Shown here in pieces: positions 48,938 to 60,647 of a stretch of DNA of 64,000 nt (position 1 is its first letter; every line of letters begins with the position of its first letter). The notes beneath the pieces were generated by a model that searched no databases, was not told the origin of the DNA, and worked only from the letters and a program-made list of their open reading frames with translations. A program made the translations under genes and the position numbers. This stretch comes from Corallococcus macrosporus (GTDB lineage Bacteria; Myxococcota; Myxococcia; Myxococcales; Myxococcaceae), in contig NZ_JAFIMU010000009.1 of the NCBI RefSeq assembly GCF_017302985.1, forward strand, positions 589,224 to 653,223, written 5' to 3'.

Positions 48938-49851
48938 GCACGAACGCGAAGCCGGAGTTCGTCTCGCAGGAGTTCTGGGTCCCCACGTCCCAGGAGCACG
49001 CGCTGCACGTCGTGGAGGCGCGCACGTCCGCGACGCCCGCGTCCGCGCCCGGCGTCCTCTTCGTCCCGGGCCTGTTCTCCGACGGCCGCTTCTTCCTGGG
49101 AGGGCATGGGGACGGGCCCGCGCGCTACTTCGTGGACGAGGGCTGCGTGGCCTACGTCGCATCCCTGCGCGGCCACGGCAAGAGCCGCTGGCCCGCGAAG
49201 CGCGCGTATGACTGGAGCTTCGACACGTACGTGCGCCACGACCTCCCGGACCTGGTGCGGGCCGTGCGCGCGCGCCACCCCGGGCCGCTGTTCCTCCTGG
49301 CCCACAGCATGGCGGGCTACGCGGCGCTGGCGGCGCTGGGCGTGGACCCCTCGCTCCAGGCGTCACTGGCGGGCGTGTGCACGCTGTCCTCGGCGGTGAA
49401 CGACTACACCGACGGCGGGTTCAAGAAGCGCTTCCAGCTGGGCTTCTCCTCCGCCGTGGCGGGCATGCTGGGCCGCTTCCCCGCGAAGGCGCTGAAGCAG
49501 GGGCCCTGGGACGAACCCGCGGGCGTGATGCGGCAGTTCACGGACTGGGCGCCCACGGGCGCGTTCCGCAGCGCGGACGGCGCGACGGACTACTGGAGCG
49601 CGCTGGGCCAGGTGACCCTGCCGGTGTTCGCGGGGGTGGGCGCGGCGGACGTGTTCCATGCGTCGCCCCCGCGCGCGCAGAAGCTGGTGGCCCACCTGGG
49701 CAGCGCCCGGAAGGAATTGGCCGTCCTGGGGCGCGCGCAGGGGCTGAGCTGGGAGGCGGGCCACTTCGACGTGGTGCGCGGAGAGCGCGCCCGCGCGGAG
49801 GTGCTGCCCCGGGTGCTCGCGTGGATGCGCCAGGTGGCGCCCGCGCACTGA
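48934..49851 (+). CDS. Alpha/beta hydrolase
   Basis: A 305-residue alpha/beta hydrolase without signal peptide. The oxyanion region is LFVPGLFSDGRFF, the nucleophile elbow LAHSMAGYAAL (Ser near 126), and the catalytic His is in AGHFDVVRG near the end. The elbow has AHSMAG rather than GxSxG, and a lid region of about 60 residues lies between strands. GTG 48934 overlaps the thioesterase stop. Possible roles are ester or thioester hydrolysis, or acyl transfer, in the operon pathway. Confidence 0.85.
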   Translation: MSTNAKPEFVSQEFWVPTSQEHALHVVEARTSATPASAPGVLFVPGLFSDGRFFLGGHGDGPARYFVDEGCVAYVASLRGHGKSRWPAKRAYDWSFDTYVRHDLPDLVRAVRARHPGPLFLLAHSMAGYAALAALGVDPSLQASLAGVCTLSSAVNDYTDGGFKKRFQLGFSSAVAGMLGRFPAKALKQGPWDEPAGVMRQFTDWAPTGAFRSADGATDYWSALGQVTLPVFAGVGAADVFHASPPRAQKLVAHLGSARKELAVLGRAQGLSWEAGHFDVVRGERARAEVLPRVLAWMRQVAPAH

Positions 49852-49876
49852 AGAACCACGAGGAGGGGAGGACAGC

Positions 49877-51628
49877 ATGCTCGACATCATCCAGCGGCTG
49901 GAGTCGGCGGATCCGCGCCGCGGCCTGTTTCTCTACGAGGACTTCGTCGGGCCGCCGGAGTTCGTGCCCTACCGGGAGTTCGCGTCCCGGGTGGCCGGCG
50001 CGGCGGAGCACTTCCGCTCCAAGGGCATCACGCCGGGCACTCGCGTGGTGCTGCCCTTCGAGACCTCCGCGTCCGTCATCTTCGCGTTCCTGGGGCTGAT
50101 GGAGCTGGGCGCGGTGCCCCTGTCCGTGAAGCCGTACATCCTGAGCACGCCGAAGGGGCCCTACCGGGACTTCCTCGCGCGCATCCGAGAGCGCTACGGC
50201 GCCTCGCTGGTGCTGGACGCGCCGAGCCTGGCCGGACTGGAGCTGCCCCTGGAGCGGCTGTCGCTGCCGCCCGAGGGTGCGAAGCGCACGGGCGTGAAGC
50301 TGCGCGAGGTGGCGCCCGGGGAGCTGGCGTTCGTGCAGTTCTCGTCGGGGTCCACGTCGTTCCCCAAGGGCGTGCCCATCACCCAGGAGAACCTGGCCGC
50401 GAACCTGCGGATGATCACCCGTCACGACGGCCGCACGTCCGAGGACCGGGTGACGAGCTGGCTGCCGCTGTACCACGACATGGGGCTCATCGGCGGGCTG
50501 CTCACCTGCATCGCGGTGGGCAACGACCTGCTGCTGTCCCAGCCCGCCGCCTTCCTGATGGATCCGATGGGCTGGCTGGAGCTCATCTCCACCGAGAAGG
50601 TGATGGGCTCCGTCATCCCCAACTTCGCCATCGACTACGCGCTCAAGTCGCTCAAGTCGGCGGACGCGGACGACCTCAAGCGGTTGGACCTGTCGCGCGT
50701 GCGCAGCATCTACCTGGGCAGCGAGCCCATCAACATCCCCAACCTGGAGCAGTTCCTGGAGATCCTCGCGCCGTGCGGCCTGCGGCGCGACGTGTTCATG
50801 CCCTGCTACGGCATGGCGGAGACGGTGCTCTTGGTCGCGAGCGTGCCGCCGGGCCGCACCGTGCGCGTCATCACCGCGCCCAACGGTCAGCCCGCCATCT
50901 CCGTGGGCCAGCCGCTGACGGAGTTCGAGGTGCGGCTGCGCGCCGAGGACGGCCGCGTGTGCGGCGAGGGCGAGATGGGCGAAATCGAGCTGCGCGGCGG
51001 CAGCCTGGCGCCGTCGTACTACCTGGACGACCGGCCCCTGCGTGGCGCGGAGGGCTTCTACGCCACGGGTGACCTGGGCTTCCAGCAGGGCGGCGAGCTT
51101 TTCATCACCGGGCGCATCAACGACCGCATCAAGGTCAACGGCCAGAGCTTCTTCTCCGCGGACTTCGAGCAGGCCGTGGAGCGGCTGACCTTCATCCGCC
51201 CGGGCCGCACCGCCGTCATCCAGGTGAAGGGCCGCCTCGTCGTGCTGGCGGAGGTGAACCACCCGTCCGCGCTGGAGCGCCTGGAGGACAGCCGCAAGCA
51301 GGTCTGCCAGTCCGTGCTGGAGACGGTGGGCGTGACGCTGGCGCCACAGGACGTCCTCTTCATCCGCTACGGCCAGCTCCAGAAGACGAGCAGCGGCAAG
51401 CTCCAGCGCCGCGCCATCACGGAGGCCTACGAGCAGGGCCGCATCCGCACCGTGACGCCCATGGAGCTGCGCGCGGACCTGCTCCAGATGCGCGCCCAGC
51501 GGCTGGTGCTGGGGTCGGTGATGGTCGCGCGGCAGCGGGGCCGCCGGTGGATGGCGTCCGGCAAGGCCGCGCTCTCCGCGGGGCTCCAGCGCCTGCGGCC
51601 CGGCGGCCAGCGTCAGGACGGGCCCTGA
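49877..51628 (+). CDS. Fatty acyl-AMP ligase (FAAL-like)
   Basis: A 583-residue adenylate-forming enzyme, closest in motif style to fatty acyl-AMP ligases that hand acyl chains to carrier proteins rather than CoA. The P-loop is VQFSSGSTSFPKGVPIT (about 152-168). SWLPLYHDMGLIGGLL is a FAAL hallmark, and the adenine motif is MPCYGMAETVLL. The hinge is GDLGF..GGELFITGRINDRIKVNG, and the catalytic Lys lies in QKTSSGKLQRRAI. The last 70 residues are basic. It starts 25 bases after the hydrolase gene with GAGGGGAGG in front. It could load a free fatty acid onto the carrier encoded five genes upstream. Confidence 0.87.
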   Translation: MLDIIQRLESADPRRGLFLYEDFVGPPEFVPYREFASRVAGAAEHFRSKGITPGTRVVLPFETSASVIFAFLGLMELGAVPLSVKPYILSTPKGPYRDFLARIRERYGASLVLDAPSLAGLELPLERLSLPPEGAKRTGVKLREVAPGELAFVQFSSGSTSFPKGVPITQENLAANLRMITRHDGRTSEDRVTSWLPLYHDMGLIGGLLTCIAVGNDLLLSQPAAFLMDPMGWLELISTEKVMGSVIPNFAIDYALKSLKSADADDLKRLDLSRVRSIYLGSEPINIPNLEQFLEILAPCGLRRDVFMPCYGMAETVLLVASVPPGRTVRVITAPNGQPAISVGQPLTEFEVRLRAEDGRVCGEGEMGEIELRGGSLAPSYYLDDRPLRGAEGFYATGDLGFQQGGELFITGRINDRIKVNGQSFFSADFEQAVERLTFIRPGRTAVIQVKGRLVVLAEVNHPSALERLEDSRKQVCQSVLETVGVTLAPQDVLFIRYGQLQKTSSGKLQRRAITEAYEQGRIRTVTPMELRADLLQMRAQRLVLGSVMVARQRGRRWMASGKAALSAGLQRLRPGGQRQDGP

Positions 51629-51638
51629 CGACTGTTGC

Positions 51639-52754
51639 TCACCGGGGCTTCGCGGCGGGGGCCCACAGGTCCCAGCCGCGCGCCGCGTGGCACGCATCGC
51701 CCACCAGGTCCAGGGCGAGCTGGGGCTGCGTCCTGGCCAGGCCTTCCGTGTCGCGGAAGGCGCCCGTGGCCTCCAGCCGGAGCGTGGCGCTCTCCAGCGC
51801 GGCCTTCGCCGCTTCCACCGCGCGGGCCTGCGCGGGCGTGGGCTTCCAGCCCGTCTCATCCCGGTAGCGCCCCAGCGCCTCCAGGAAGTGGCCATGGAAC
51901 TTCACCATCTGCACCAGCACGGGGACGCGGTACGCGGGCGCGGCGGTGAGCGCGGCCTCGTACTGCCGCGCCTCCGAACCCAGCCGGTACGCCAGCACGT
52001 CCACCTGCGCGTCCAGCCGCGAGCCCCACGCCTTGCGCACGGCGGGGAAGCGCGCCCAGCCCGCGACGGCCTGGAAGAAATGGAGCCCGCCACACGGGTG
52101 CGCGTAGATGCCCTGCTTGTTCTTGGGCACCTGCGGAAGGCCCGCCTTCATGCCCCGGGTCAGCTCCGCGTTCGCGGACTCCAGCGTGGCGAGCGCGGCG
52201 TCCATCACCGCGTCGATGCGCACCGTCTCTCCCGCGCCGTTGACGAACGAGCCCCCGGGCTCCAGCACGTGCGACAGCGCGTCCAGCGCCCACGCCCCGT
52301 CCGGTGAGGTGGCGAGCGTGGGACGGAAGTCACGCTGGAGCGACGCCACCAACTCGCGCAGCGTCACCTTGCCCCACGCCGTGCGGAACGTGTGCGAGAG
52401 CGGATATCCCGCGAGCACGAAGGTCTTCACCTGGAGCGCCGGGTGCGGCTCCACGGGTATGCCGTCCGGGGTGAAGGCGTCGAAGAAGTAGCGGGCCGGA
52501 GTGGCCCCCGCGTCGGGCACGTCGCGGTGCAGGAAGCCCATGACGATGGCGTCCGAGGCCGGGCGGCCGTCCCGTGCGCGGAAGGCCTTCCCGTCCAGGT
52601 CCATGCCGTGCGCGAGCGCCCAGGGATGGGACGGATCCGCCGCGTGCGTGCGGCACTGCGCGTGGAGCACCGCGGACGCGGAAGGAGCGGCGGGGGAGGG
52701 TGGGGGAGCGGCGCTCAGGCCAAGCCCGAGCAGGGCCACGAAGGAGGGGAGCAT
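51639..52754 (-). CDS. Secreted hypothetical protein, 371 aa
   Basis: An exported protein I cannot assign. The start MLPSFVALLGLGLSA at ATG 52754 gives a signal peptide; a longer frame to 52793 does not. The mature part has ALAHGMDLDGKAFRARDGRPASDAIVMGF, GAWALDALSHVLEPGGSFVNGAG and KNKQGIYAHPCGGLHFFQAVAGWAR, with several His and one Cys that might bind metal or heme. It looks helical in its second half (LGSEARQYEAALTAAPAYRVPVLVQMVKFHGHFLEALGRY). It converges on the FAAL gene with only 10 bases between the stops. Confidence 0.7.
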   Translation of the reverse strand: MLPSFVALLGLGLSAAPPPSPAAPSASAVLHAQCRTHAADPSHPWALAHGMDLDGKAFRARDGRPASDAIVMGFLHRDVPDAGATPARYFFDAFTPDGIPVEPHPALQVKTFVLAGYPLSHTFRTAWGKVTLRELVASLQRDFRPTLATSPDGAWALDALSHVLEPGGSFVNGAGETVRIDAVMDAALATLESANAELTRGMKAGLPQVPKNKQGIYAHPCGGLHFFQAVAGWARFPAVRKAWGSRLDAQVDVLAYRLGSEARQYEAALTAAPAYRVPVLVQMVKFHGHFLEALGRYRDETGWKPTPAQARAVEAAKAALESATLRLEATGAFRDTEGLARTQPQLALDLVGDACHAARGWDLWAPAAKPR

Positions 52755-52807
52755 GGGCGCGGGCAGTGTCGCAGCCCGCGCCCCTCCACGCACCTGCCGT
52801 GCCCTCT

Positions 52808-53370
52808 TCAGCGCGGCGGGGCGCCGGCCTTCATTCGGGCGAGCATCCGCTCGATGATGCCGAAGAGCGCCTCGCGGTCGTCCTCCGGCAAGAGGCCCAT
52901 CAGGCGGCGGATGCCGGCGTCCGTCATCAGCTGGATGACCTTGTAGATCTCACAGCCCCGGTCGGTGAGCTTCGCGGTGACGGCGCGGCGGTCCTCCGCG
53001 TCCCGCCCGCGCTCCACCATGCCCATGTCCTCCAGGCGATCCACCACGCCGGTGATGGTCTTCTTGGTGATGCCGATGCGCTGTGCCAGCACCCCGACCT
53101 GGATGGGCCCGTCCATGCCCAGCCACCCAAGCGCGTGCACCTGGGTGGGGGTCAGCCGCATGTCGTCGCAGAGGCTCGCCAGCGGGTCCCTCAGGGAGCG
53201 GAAGTGGGCCAGCTCCCGGATGAGCCCCATGAAGCGGCGTGAGTCCGGGGTGGACTGGTCCCCCTCCTGGAGAAGGCGCTCCATCGCGGCCTTGGTTTCG
53301 GCGGCCTCATCCTTCCCCTCGGAGCGGGTGTCGGGCTCCGAGGGGGGCGTGATGGAGGTGGGGCGGCGCA

Positions 53371-53371
<1 letters not shown>
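52808..53371 (-). CDS. MarR-family transcriptional regulator
   Basis: A 187-residue winged-helix repressor of the MarR family. The DNA-binding region is VHALGWLGMDGPIQVGVLAQRIGITKKTITGVVDRLEDMGMVERGRDAEDRRAVTAKLTDRG, with recognition helix and wing. An acidic N-terminal extension of about 40 residues precedes it. The ATG at 53371 shares a base with the stop of the RND pump gene (TGATG), so it is the coupled last gene of the efflux operon. It probably represses the operon and is released by a pump substrate. Confidence 0.92.
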
Positions 53372-56523
<3,152 letters not shown>

Positions 56524-56559
56524 TCAGATACCCAGGAAAGAAGAGGGGAGGGAGGACCG

Positions 56560-57660
56560 CTACTGCGCGACGCGCACGGCGGTCCCTTCCTTGACGTTCA
56601 GCGAGGCGTCGGCGAGCACGCGCTCTTCCGCCGTCAGGCCCTGCAGCACCTTCACGTAGCCGGGCAGCACGCGCTGCACGCGCACGTCGCGCTTGCGCAC
56701 GGTGCCGTCCTGCACCACCCACACGAAGCCGTCCTGGCCCTTGCTGCTGACGGCCTGCGCCGGCAGGAACAGGCCGTTGCCCGCGTCACCCGCCGCCTTG
56801 GAGAAGTCCATCTCCACCAGCGCGCCGGGGCGCAGCGGGTGCTCCGTCTTGCCCGTCACGTCCGCCAGCACCTCCACGGTGCGGCTCTGCGCGTCGATGA
56901 CGGCGCCCACGTTGGCCACCTTCGCCTCGAAGCGCATGCCGCTGGGGTTCACGGTGCCCGGCGTCACGGTGCCCGGCGTCACGTTGTCGATGACGGACTC
57001 CGGCACCAGCATCCGGATCTCCAGCCCGTCCGTGTCCACGATGCCGAAGACCGGGGTGGAGGGCGTCATCGCCACGGAGTCACCCACGTTCTTGTTGCGC
57101 GCGGTGATGATGCCGTTGAAGGGCGCCACGATGGAGTGGTCCCTCAGGTTCTCCACCGCCAGCCGGTACGCCGCGCCGGCCTGGGCCGCCTGGGCCGCCG
57201 CCTGCTTCTGGCCGATCTCCGCCTGCTCCAGGGTGTTCGCCGCGACGCCGCCGGACTCGGCCACCTTGCGCATGCGCTCCAGGTTGCTGGAGGCCAGCTG
57301 CAGGGCGGCCTCCGCCATGTCCTTGGCCGCCTTCGCCTGATCCACCGCGATGCTCACGTTGGACGTGTCCAACTGCGCCAGCACGTCGCCCTTCTTCACC
57401 TTGTCGCCCACCCGGACGTTCACCTTCGCGAGCGTGCCGGTCGCCTGGGGACCCAGGACGGCCTCCTGCTTGGAGCGCACCTGGCCGGTGACGCGCGTCA
57501 CGTTCTGCTCCAGCTCCGTGGCCGGGGTGATGGCCTTCACGCCCAGTGCGGTGGAGCCTTCCTGCTGAGCCGGAAGCTGCGCCTTCTCCGCGCCCGCCTT
57601 CGAGCACCCCGCCGTCGACACCGCCACGGCCACCACGGCAGCCAAGATTCGCTGATTCAC
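56560..57660 (-). CDS. RND efflux periplasmic adaptor lipoprotein
   Basis: A 366-residue membrane-fusion protein with lipobox STAGC (Cys19). The lipoyl-like half is VLGPQATGTLAKVNVRVGDKVKKGDVLAQLDTSN, followed by a coiled-coil hairpin (QAKAAKDMAEAALQLASSNLERMRKVAESG). The returning half is FNGIITARNKNVGDSVAMTPSTPVFGIVDTDGLEIRMLVPE. The membrane-proximal domain ends KVLQGLTAEERVLADASLNVKEGTAVRVAQ. It joins the RND pump to an outer-membrane channel. It is the first gene of the adaptor-pump-MarR operon, 36 bases ahead of the pump gene. Confidence 0.94.
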   Translation of the reverse strand: MNQRILAAVVAVAVSTAGCSKAGAEKAQLPAQQEGSTALGVKAITPATELEQNVTRVTGQVRSKQEAVLGPQATGTLAKVNVRVGDKVKKGDVLAQLDTSNVSIAVDQAKAAKDMAEAALQLASSNLERMRKVAESGGVAANTLEQAEIGQKQAAAQAAQAGAAYRLAVENLRDHSIVAPFNGIITARNKNVGDSVAMTPSTPVFGIVDTDGLEIRMLVPESVIDNVTPGTVTPGTVNPSGMRFEAKVANVGAVIDAQSRTVEVLADVTGKTEHPLRPGALVEMDFSKAAGDAGNGLFLPAQAVSSKGQDGFVWVVQDGTVRKRDVRVQRVLPGYVKVLQGLTAEERVLADASLNVKEGTAVRVAQ

Positions 57661-57743
57661 GCGTCCGAACTCCTGCCGGTTCGCCGGCGGGACACCCGCC
57701 CTGGCACCTGCTCCGGCTAATTCTTTGTGGGCTAGAAATTACC

Positions 57744-57761
57744 GACACTCGATTATCTGTC
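57744..57761. promoter_or_regulatory. Possible MarR operator of the efflux operon
   Basis: GACACTCGATTATCTGTC has GACA/TGTC arms with a central AT, in the AT-rich block 84 bases upstream of the adaptor start. MarR sites are often imperfect palindromes of this length. This is only suggestive. Confidence 0.3.
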
Positions 57762-57945
57762 AAGAGGATACTCCGGAGTGCGGACTATCCACTCACCAGT
57801 CATCCTGCGGGCTTGGCTGCCTGCCCCCCGGGGCTTCAGACTTCTTCACAACACCGTTACCGGCGCGCTGCGTCACCAGGGAGGCAGGCTCGGCGCGGGG
57901 CTGGGACGGAGGGCGTTGCTTGTGGCTGACGGCGGGCGCCTGCTA

Positions 57946-57961
57946 TTGACTCGCGAATCAA
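57946..57961. promoter_or_regulatory. TTGACTCGCGAATCAA palindrome before the acyl-CoA dehydrogenase gene
   Basis: A 14-of-16 palindrome with TTGA/TCAA arms and a TCGCGA core, 31 bases before ATG 57993. It matches the site at 45040-45055 at 13 of 16 positions. A shared fatty-acid-responsive repressor, such as a TetR-type protein, is a reasonable reading. Confidence 0.55.
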
Positions 57962-57992
57962 CCCGCACCGGGACAACCCCCAAGGACTCGCG

Positions 57993-59132
57993 ATGCTCAA
58001 CCCGTTCACCGAGGAGCACGAGGCGTTTCGCAGGTCGGTCCGCGCCTTCGTGGAGAAGGAGATGGCGCCCCATGGTCTGGACTGGGACCGGGCGGGCATC
58101 TTCCCCCGGGAGCTGTTCAAGAAGTGCGGCGAGCTGGGCTTCCTGGGCATCAACCACGACCCGAAGTACGGCGGCAGCGGCCTGGACTACTGGTACGTGA
58201 CGGCGTTCGCGGAGGAGCTGTCGCGCAGCCGCAACGCGGGCGTGAACATGGCGCTCCTGGTGCAGAGCCAGATGGCCACGCCCATCATCAACGAAATCGG
58301 TACGGACGAGCAGAAGCGCGAGTTCCTGGAGCCCGCGCTCAAGGGCGAGCGCATCGCGGCGCTGGGCGTGAGCGAGCCGGGCTGCGGCTCGGACGTGGCG
58401 AGCATCAAGACGACGGCGCGCCGCGACGGTGACGACTACGTCATCAACGGCTCCAAGATGTGGATCACCAACGGCACGCGCGCGGACTTCATCACGCTGG
58501 CGGTGCGCACGGGTGAGGAGGGCTACGGCGGCATCTCGCTGGTGACGTTCCCCACGGACGTGAAGGGGTTTGGCGTCTCCAAGAAGCTGGACAAGGTGGG
58601 CAACCTGTCCTCGGACACGGCCATCCTCTACTTCGAGGACTGCCGCATCCCCGCGCGCTACGTGCTGGGCGAGGAGAACCAGGGCTTCTACCACATCATG
58701 ACCAACTTCCAGGGTGAGCGCCTGGTGGGCGCCATCACCACGGTGGGCGGCATGGACCGGATGCTGGAGGACGCGCTCCAGTACGGCAACGAGCGCGAGG
58801 CCTTCGGCCGGCCGCTGATCAAGTTCCAGGTGTGGCGCCACAAGTTCGTGGAGCACCTGACGGCGGTGGAGGCGGCGCGGCGGCTCAACTACTACGCGGT
58901 GGACCTCTACGACCGGAAGGAGAACCCGGTGAAGGAGATCTCCATGGCGAAGCTCTTCGCCGGAGACCTGGCCCAGCGCGTGGCCTACGACTGCCAGCAG
59001 TTCTTCGGCGGCATGGGCTACATCGAGGAGACGCCCATCGCGCGCATGTGGCGCGACGTGCGGCTCATCACCATCGGCGGCGGCACCTCCGAGGTGATGA
59101 AGGAGATCATCTCCAAGCTGTACGGCTTCTAG
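57993..59132 (+). CDS. Acyl-CoA dehydrogenase
   Basis: A 379-residue flavoprotein catalysing the first step of beta-oxidation, forming a trans-2,3 double bond in acyl-CoA and passing electrons to ETF. Family signatures are [39 protein letters not shown] and, at the end, [43 protein letters not shown]. The latter includes the likely catalytic Glu in GYIEETP and the FAD-binding GGTSEV. ATG 57993 is preceded by AAGGA. A palindromic operator shared with the SCP2 gene lies just upstream. Chain-length specificity cannot be read from sequence alone. Confidence 0.95.
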   Translation: MLNPFTEEHEAFRRSVRAFVEKEMAPHGLDWDRAGIFPRELFKKCGELGFLGINHDPKYGGSGLDYWYVTAFAEELSRSRNAGVNMALLVQSQMATPIINEIGTDEQKREFLEPALKGERIAALGVSEPGCGSDVASIKTTARRDGDDYVINGSKMWITNGTRADFITLAVRTGEEGYGGISLVTFPTDVKGFGVSKKLDKVGNLSSDTAILYFEDCRIPARYVLGEENQGFYHIMTNFQGERLVGAITTVGGMDRMLEDALQYGNEREAFGRPLIKFQVWRHKFVEHLTAVEAARRLNYYAVDLYDRKENPVKEISMAKLFAGDLAQRVAYDCQQFFGGMGYIEETPIARMWRDVRLITIGGGTSEVMKEIISKLYGF

Positions 59133-59420
59133 CTACTTCCTGCCGAAGAGGGCCTCCGCGGCGCTGAGCATCGCGTCGCGGGAGTCCTTCTGGTGCAGGC
59201 CGCCTTCGCCCAACTGGAAGAGCTCGCAGAAGTTGGCCTCGTCCTTGTCGCGGGGCACCTCCGCGAAGGGCTCCTTGCAGGCCTTGGCCACGGACTCGTC
59301 GAAGTGCCGGCAGTTGCGGCACGAGCGCAGGTCCTCCTCGCAGCCGGGGCACGTGTCGCGCCGGCCGACTTGATTCGCGATGATGTCGAGCTTGCGTCCG
59401 CAGTGCGCGCAGCCGGGCAT
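59133..59420 (-). CDS. Small Cys-rich zinc-ribbon-like protein
   Basis: A 95-residue protein with paired cysteines: CAHCGRKLD, TCPGCEEDLRSCRNCRHF, then ACKEPF and FCELF. The first two CxxC pairs look like a zinc ribbon and the later four could form another site or an iron-sulphur cluster. ATG 59420 has GGGGAGG in front; alternative frames across this region are shadows. The gene abuts the acyl-CoA dehydrogenase stop. Its function is unknown; proteins of this shape occur in myxobacteria and other deltaproteobacteria. Confidence 0.82.
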   Translation of the reverse strand: MPGCAHCGRKLDIIANQVGRRDTCPGCEEDLRSCRNCRHFDESVAKACKEPFAEVPRDKDEANFCELFQLGEGGLHQKDSRDAMLSAAEALFGRK

Positions 59421-59467
59421 GGCGGTCCTCCCCGTCAGACAACAACGGGGCGCATCCTGCCAGACTC

Positions 59468-59875
59468 CTAGCGCTGGACGCTGGGCGCGAACGCCGGGGC
59501 GGGCAGGGAGGAGGCTTCCTGGGGCCGGCGCAGCTCGCCGGTGGCGTCCAGGAGCTGGTCGTCCAGCCGCTTGAGCAGGAAGAGGACGTAGGCGGACAGG
59601 GCGGACAGGACGGCGGCCATGATGCCCAGCAGCATCCCGCGCTGCCAGCGGTGGGCCTGCTCCATCACGCCGCGGCGTTCCTTGAAGGTCTTCAACTGGG
59701 CGTCCACGGAGGTGCCGTCCAGCTTCTGGGCGAAGTCGGTGGCCTGGGCGCTGCCCCGGGCCATCAGCCAGCGGCCTTCCGCCTGGAGGGCCTCCGCACG
59801 CGCGTAGCAGAACGCAGCCCCGCCCGCGAAGAACAGGGAGATGCACAAGGCTGCTGTCACGCTCCGGGTGCCCAT
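59468..59875 (-). CDS. Small inner-membrane protein, two helices
   Basis: A 135-residue protein with two hydrophobic helices (SVTAALCISLFFAGGAAFCYA and GMLLGIMAAVLSALSAYVLFLL). They flank a polar loop of about 60 residues that would lie in the periplasm, followed by a Pro/Ala-rich cytoplasmic tail. ATG 59875 has GGAGGG upstream; a longer frame to 59983 would run into the divergent rlmE promoter. No family is recognised. It precedes the Cys-rich gene on the same strand by 47 bases. Confidence 0.72.
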   Translation of the reverse strand: MGTRSVTAALCISLFFAGGAAFCYARAEALQAEGRWLMARGSAQATDFAQKLDGTSVDAQLKTFKERRGVMEQAHRWQRGMLLGIMAAVLSALSAYVLFLLKRLDDQLLDATGELRRPQEASSLPAPAFAPSVQR

Positions 59876-59975
59876 GCCACCAACCCTCCGGATATCCGAT
59901 GGCGCGGTCAATGAACAGGCCGCGACTGCTCCGGCTTTCCGAAGACAGTAGCGGATGCTAGGGACGGCTTCTGAC

Positions 59976-60596
59976 ATGGGCAAGCCCTACCGTCCTAAAG
60001 ACCACTATTTCCAGAAAGCCAAGCAAGAGGGATTGCGGGCGCGCTCGGCCTTCAAGGTCGACGAGATCCTCAAGCGCTTTCCTTCGTCCGTGAAGAAGGG
60101 CGCGGCGGTGCTGGACCTGGGCGCGGCGCCGGGCGGCTTCCTCCAGATTCTGGCGGACGCGGTGGGGATGCACGGGCGCGTCATCGGCGTGGACATCGTC
60201 GCCATCCGGCCGTTCTCCCAGAAGTGGGTGACGACGGCGGTGCTGGACGTGCTCGCGGACGACTTCGACGCGAAGCTGGCCGCGATGTACGACGGCCCCT
60301 ACGACGCGGTCATCTCCGACATGGCGCCCAAGACGTCCGGCATCAAGGGCACGGACGAGGCGCGCAGCCTGCGGCTCGCGGGCAAGGCGCTGGAGGTGGC
60401 CGCCACGCGCGGCAGGCCCGGGGGCACGTTCGTGGCCAAGGTCTTCATGGGCGGCGACTTCGAGGCCTTCCGTGACGAGGTGCGCAAGTACTTCGAGGAA
60501 GTGAAGATCGTCCGGCCGGAGGCCACGCGCGGCGCCAGCATGGAGGTCTACGTGGTGGGGCTGCGCCGCCGGGCCCCGGCCCCCGCGGCGACCTGA
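59976..60596 (+). CDS. rlmE: 23S rRNA 2'-O-ribose U2552 methyltransferase RlmE/FtsJ family
   Basis: A 206-residue SAM-dependent methyltransferase of the FtsJ/RrmJ family, which methylates the ribose of U2552 in 23S rRNA of the large subunit. The SAM loop is VLDLGAAPGGFLQIL. The K-D-K-E tetrad fits Lys in RSAFKVDEI, Asp in DAVISDMAPKTSG, Lys in GTFVAKVFMGG and Glu in GASMEVYVVGL. The start at ATG 59976 (MGKPYRPKDHYFQKAKQEGLRARSAFK) matches the family N-terminus, and a longer frame does not. The C-terminus has a short Ala/Pro tail. Confidence 0.93.
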   Translation: MGKPYRPKDHYFQKAKQEGLRARSAFKVDEILKRFPSSVKKGAAVLDLGAAPGGFLQILADAVGMHGRVIGVDIVAIRPFSQKWVTTAVLDVLADDFDAKLAAMYDGPYDAVISDMAPKTSGIKGTDEARSLRLAGKALEVAATRGRPGGTFVAKVFMGGDFEAFRDEVRKYFEEVKIVRPEATRGASMEVYVVGLRRRAPAPAAT

Positions 60597-60647
60597 AACA
60601 GCGAAGGGAACGCCAGGGACGCGGGCGGCGTCTAGAGTGCCGCCCCT

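Larger units (their letters stand above)
57661..57992. other. 332-base intergenic region between efflux operon and acyl-CoA dehydrogenase gene
   Basis: No gene is seen; short frames here lack start signals. It holds two divergent promoters. An AT-richer block at about 57720-57770 is a likely promoter of the efflux operon. The second element is the TTGA...TCAA palindrome near the dehydrogenase start. Confidence 0.6.

Noticed and set aside
57725..57949. Short open frames in the gap before the acyl-CoA dehydrogenase gene
   Set aside because: They have no ribosome binding site, no codon bias and no recognisable motif.
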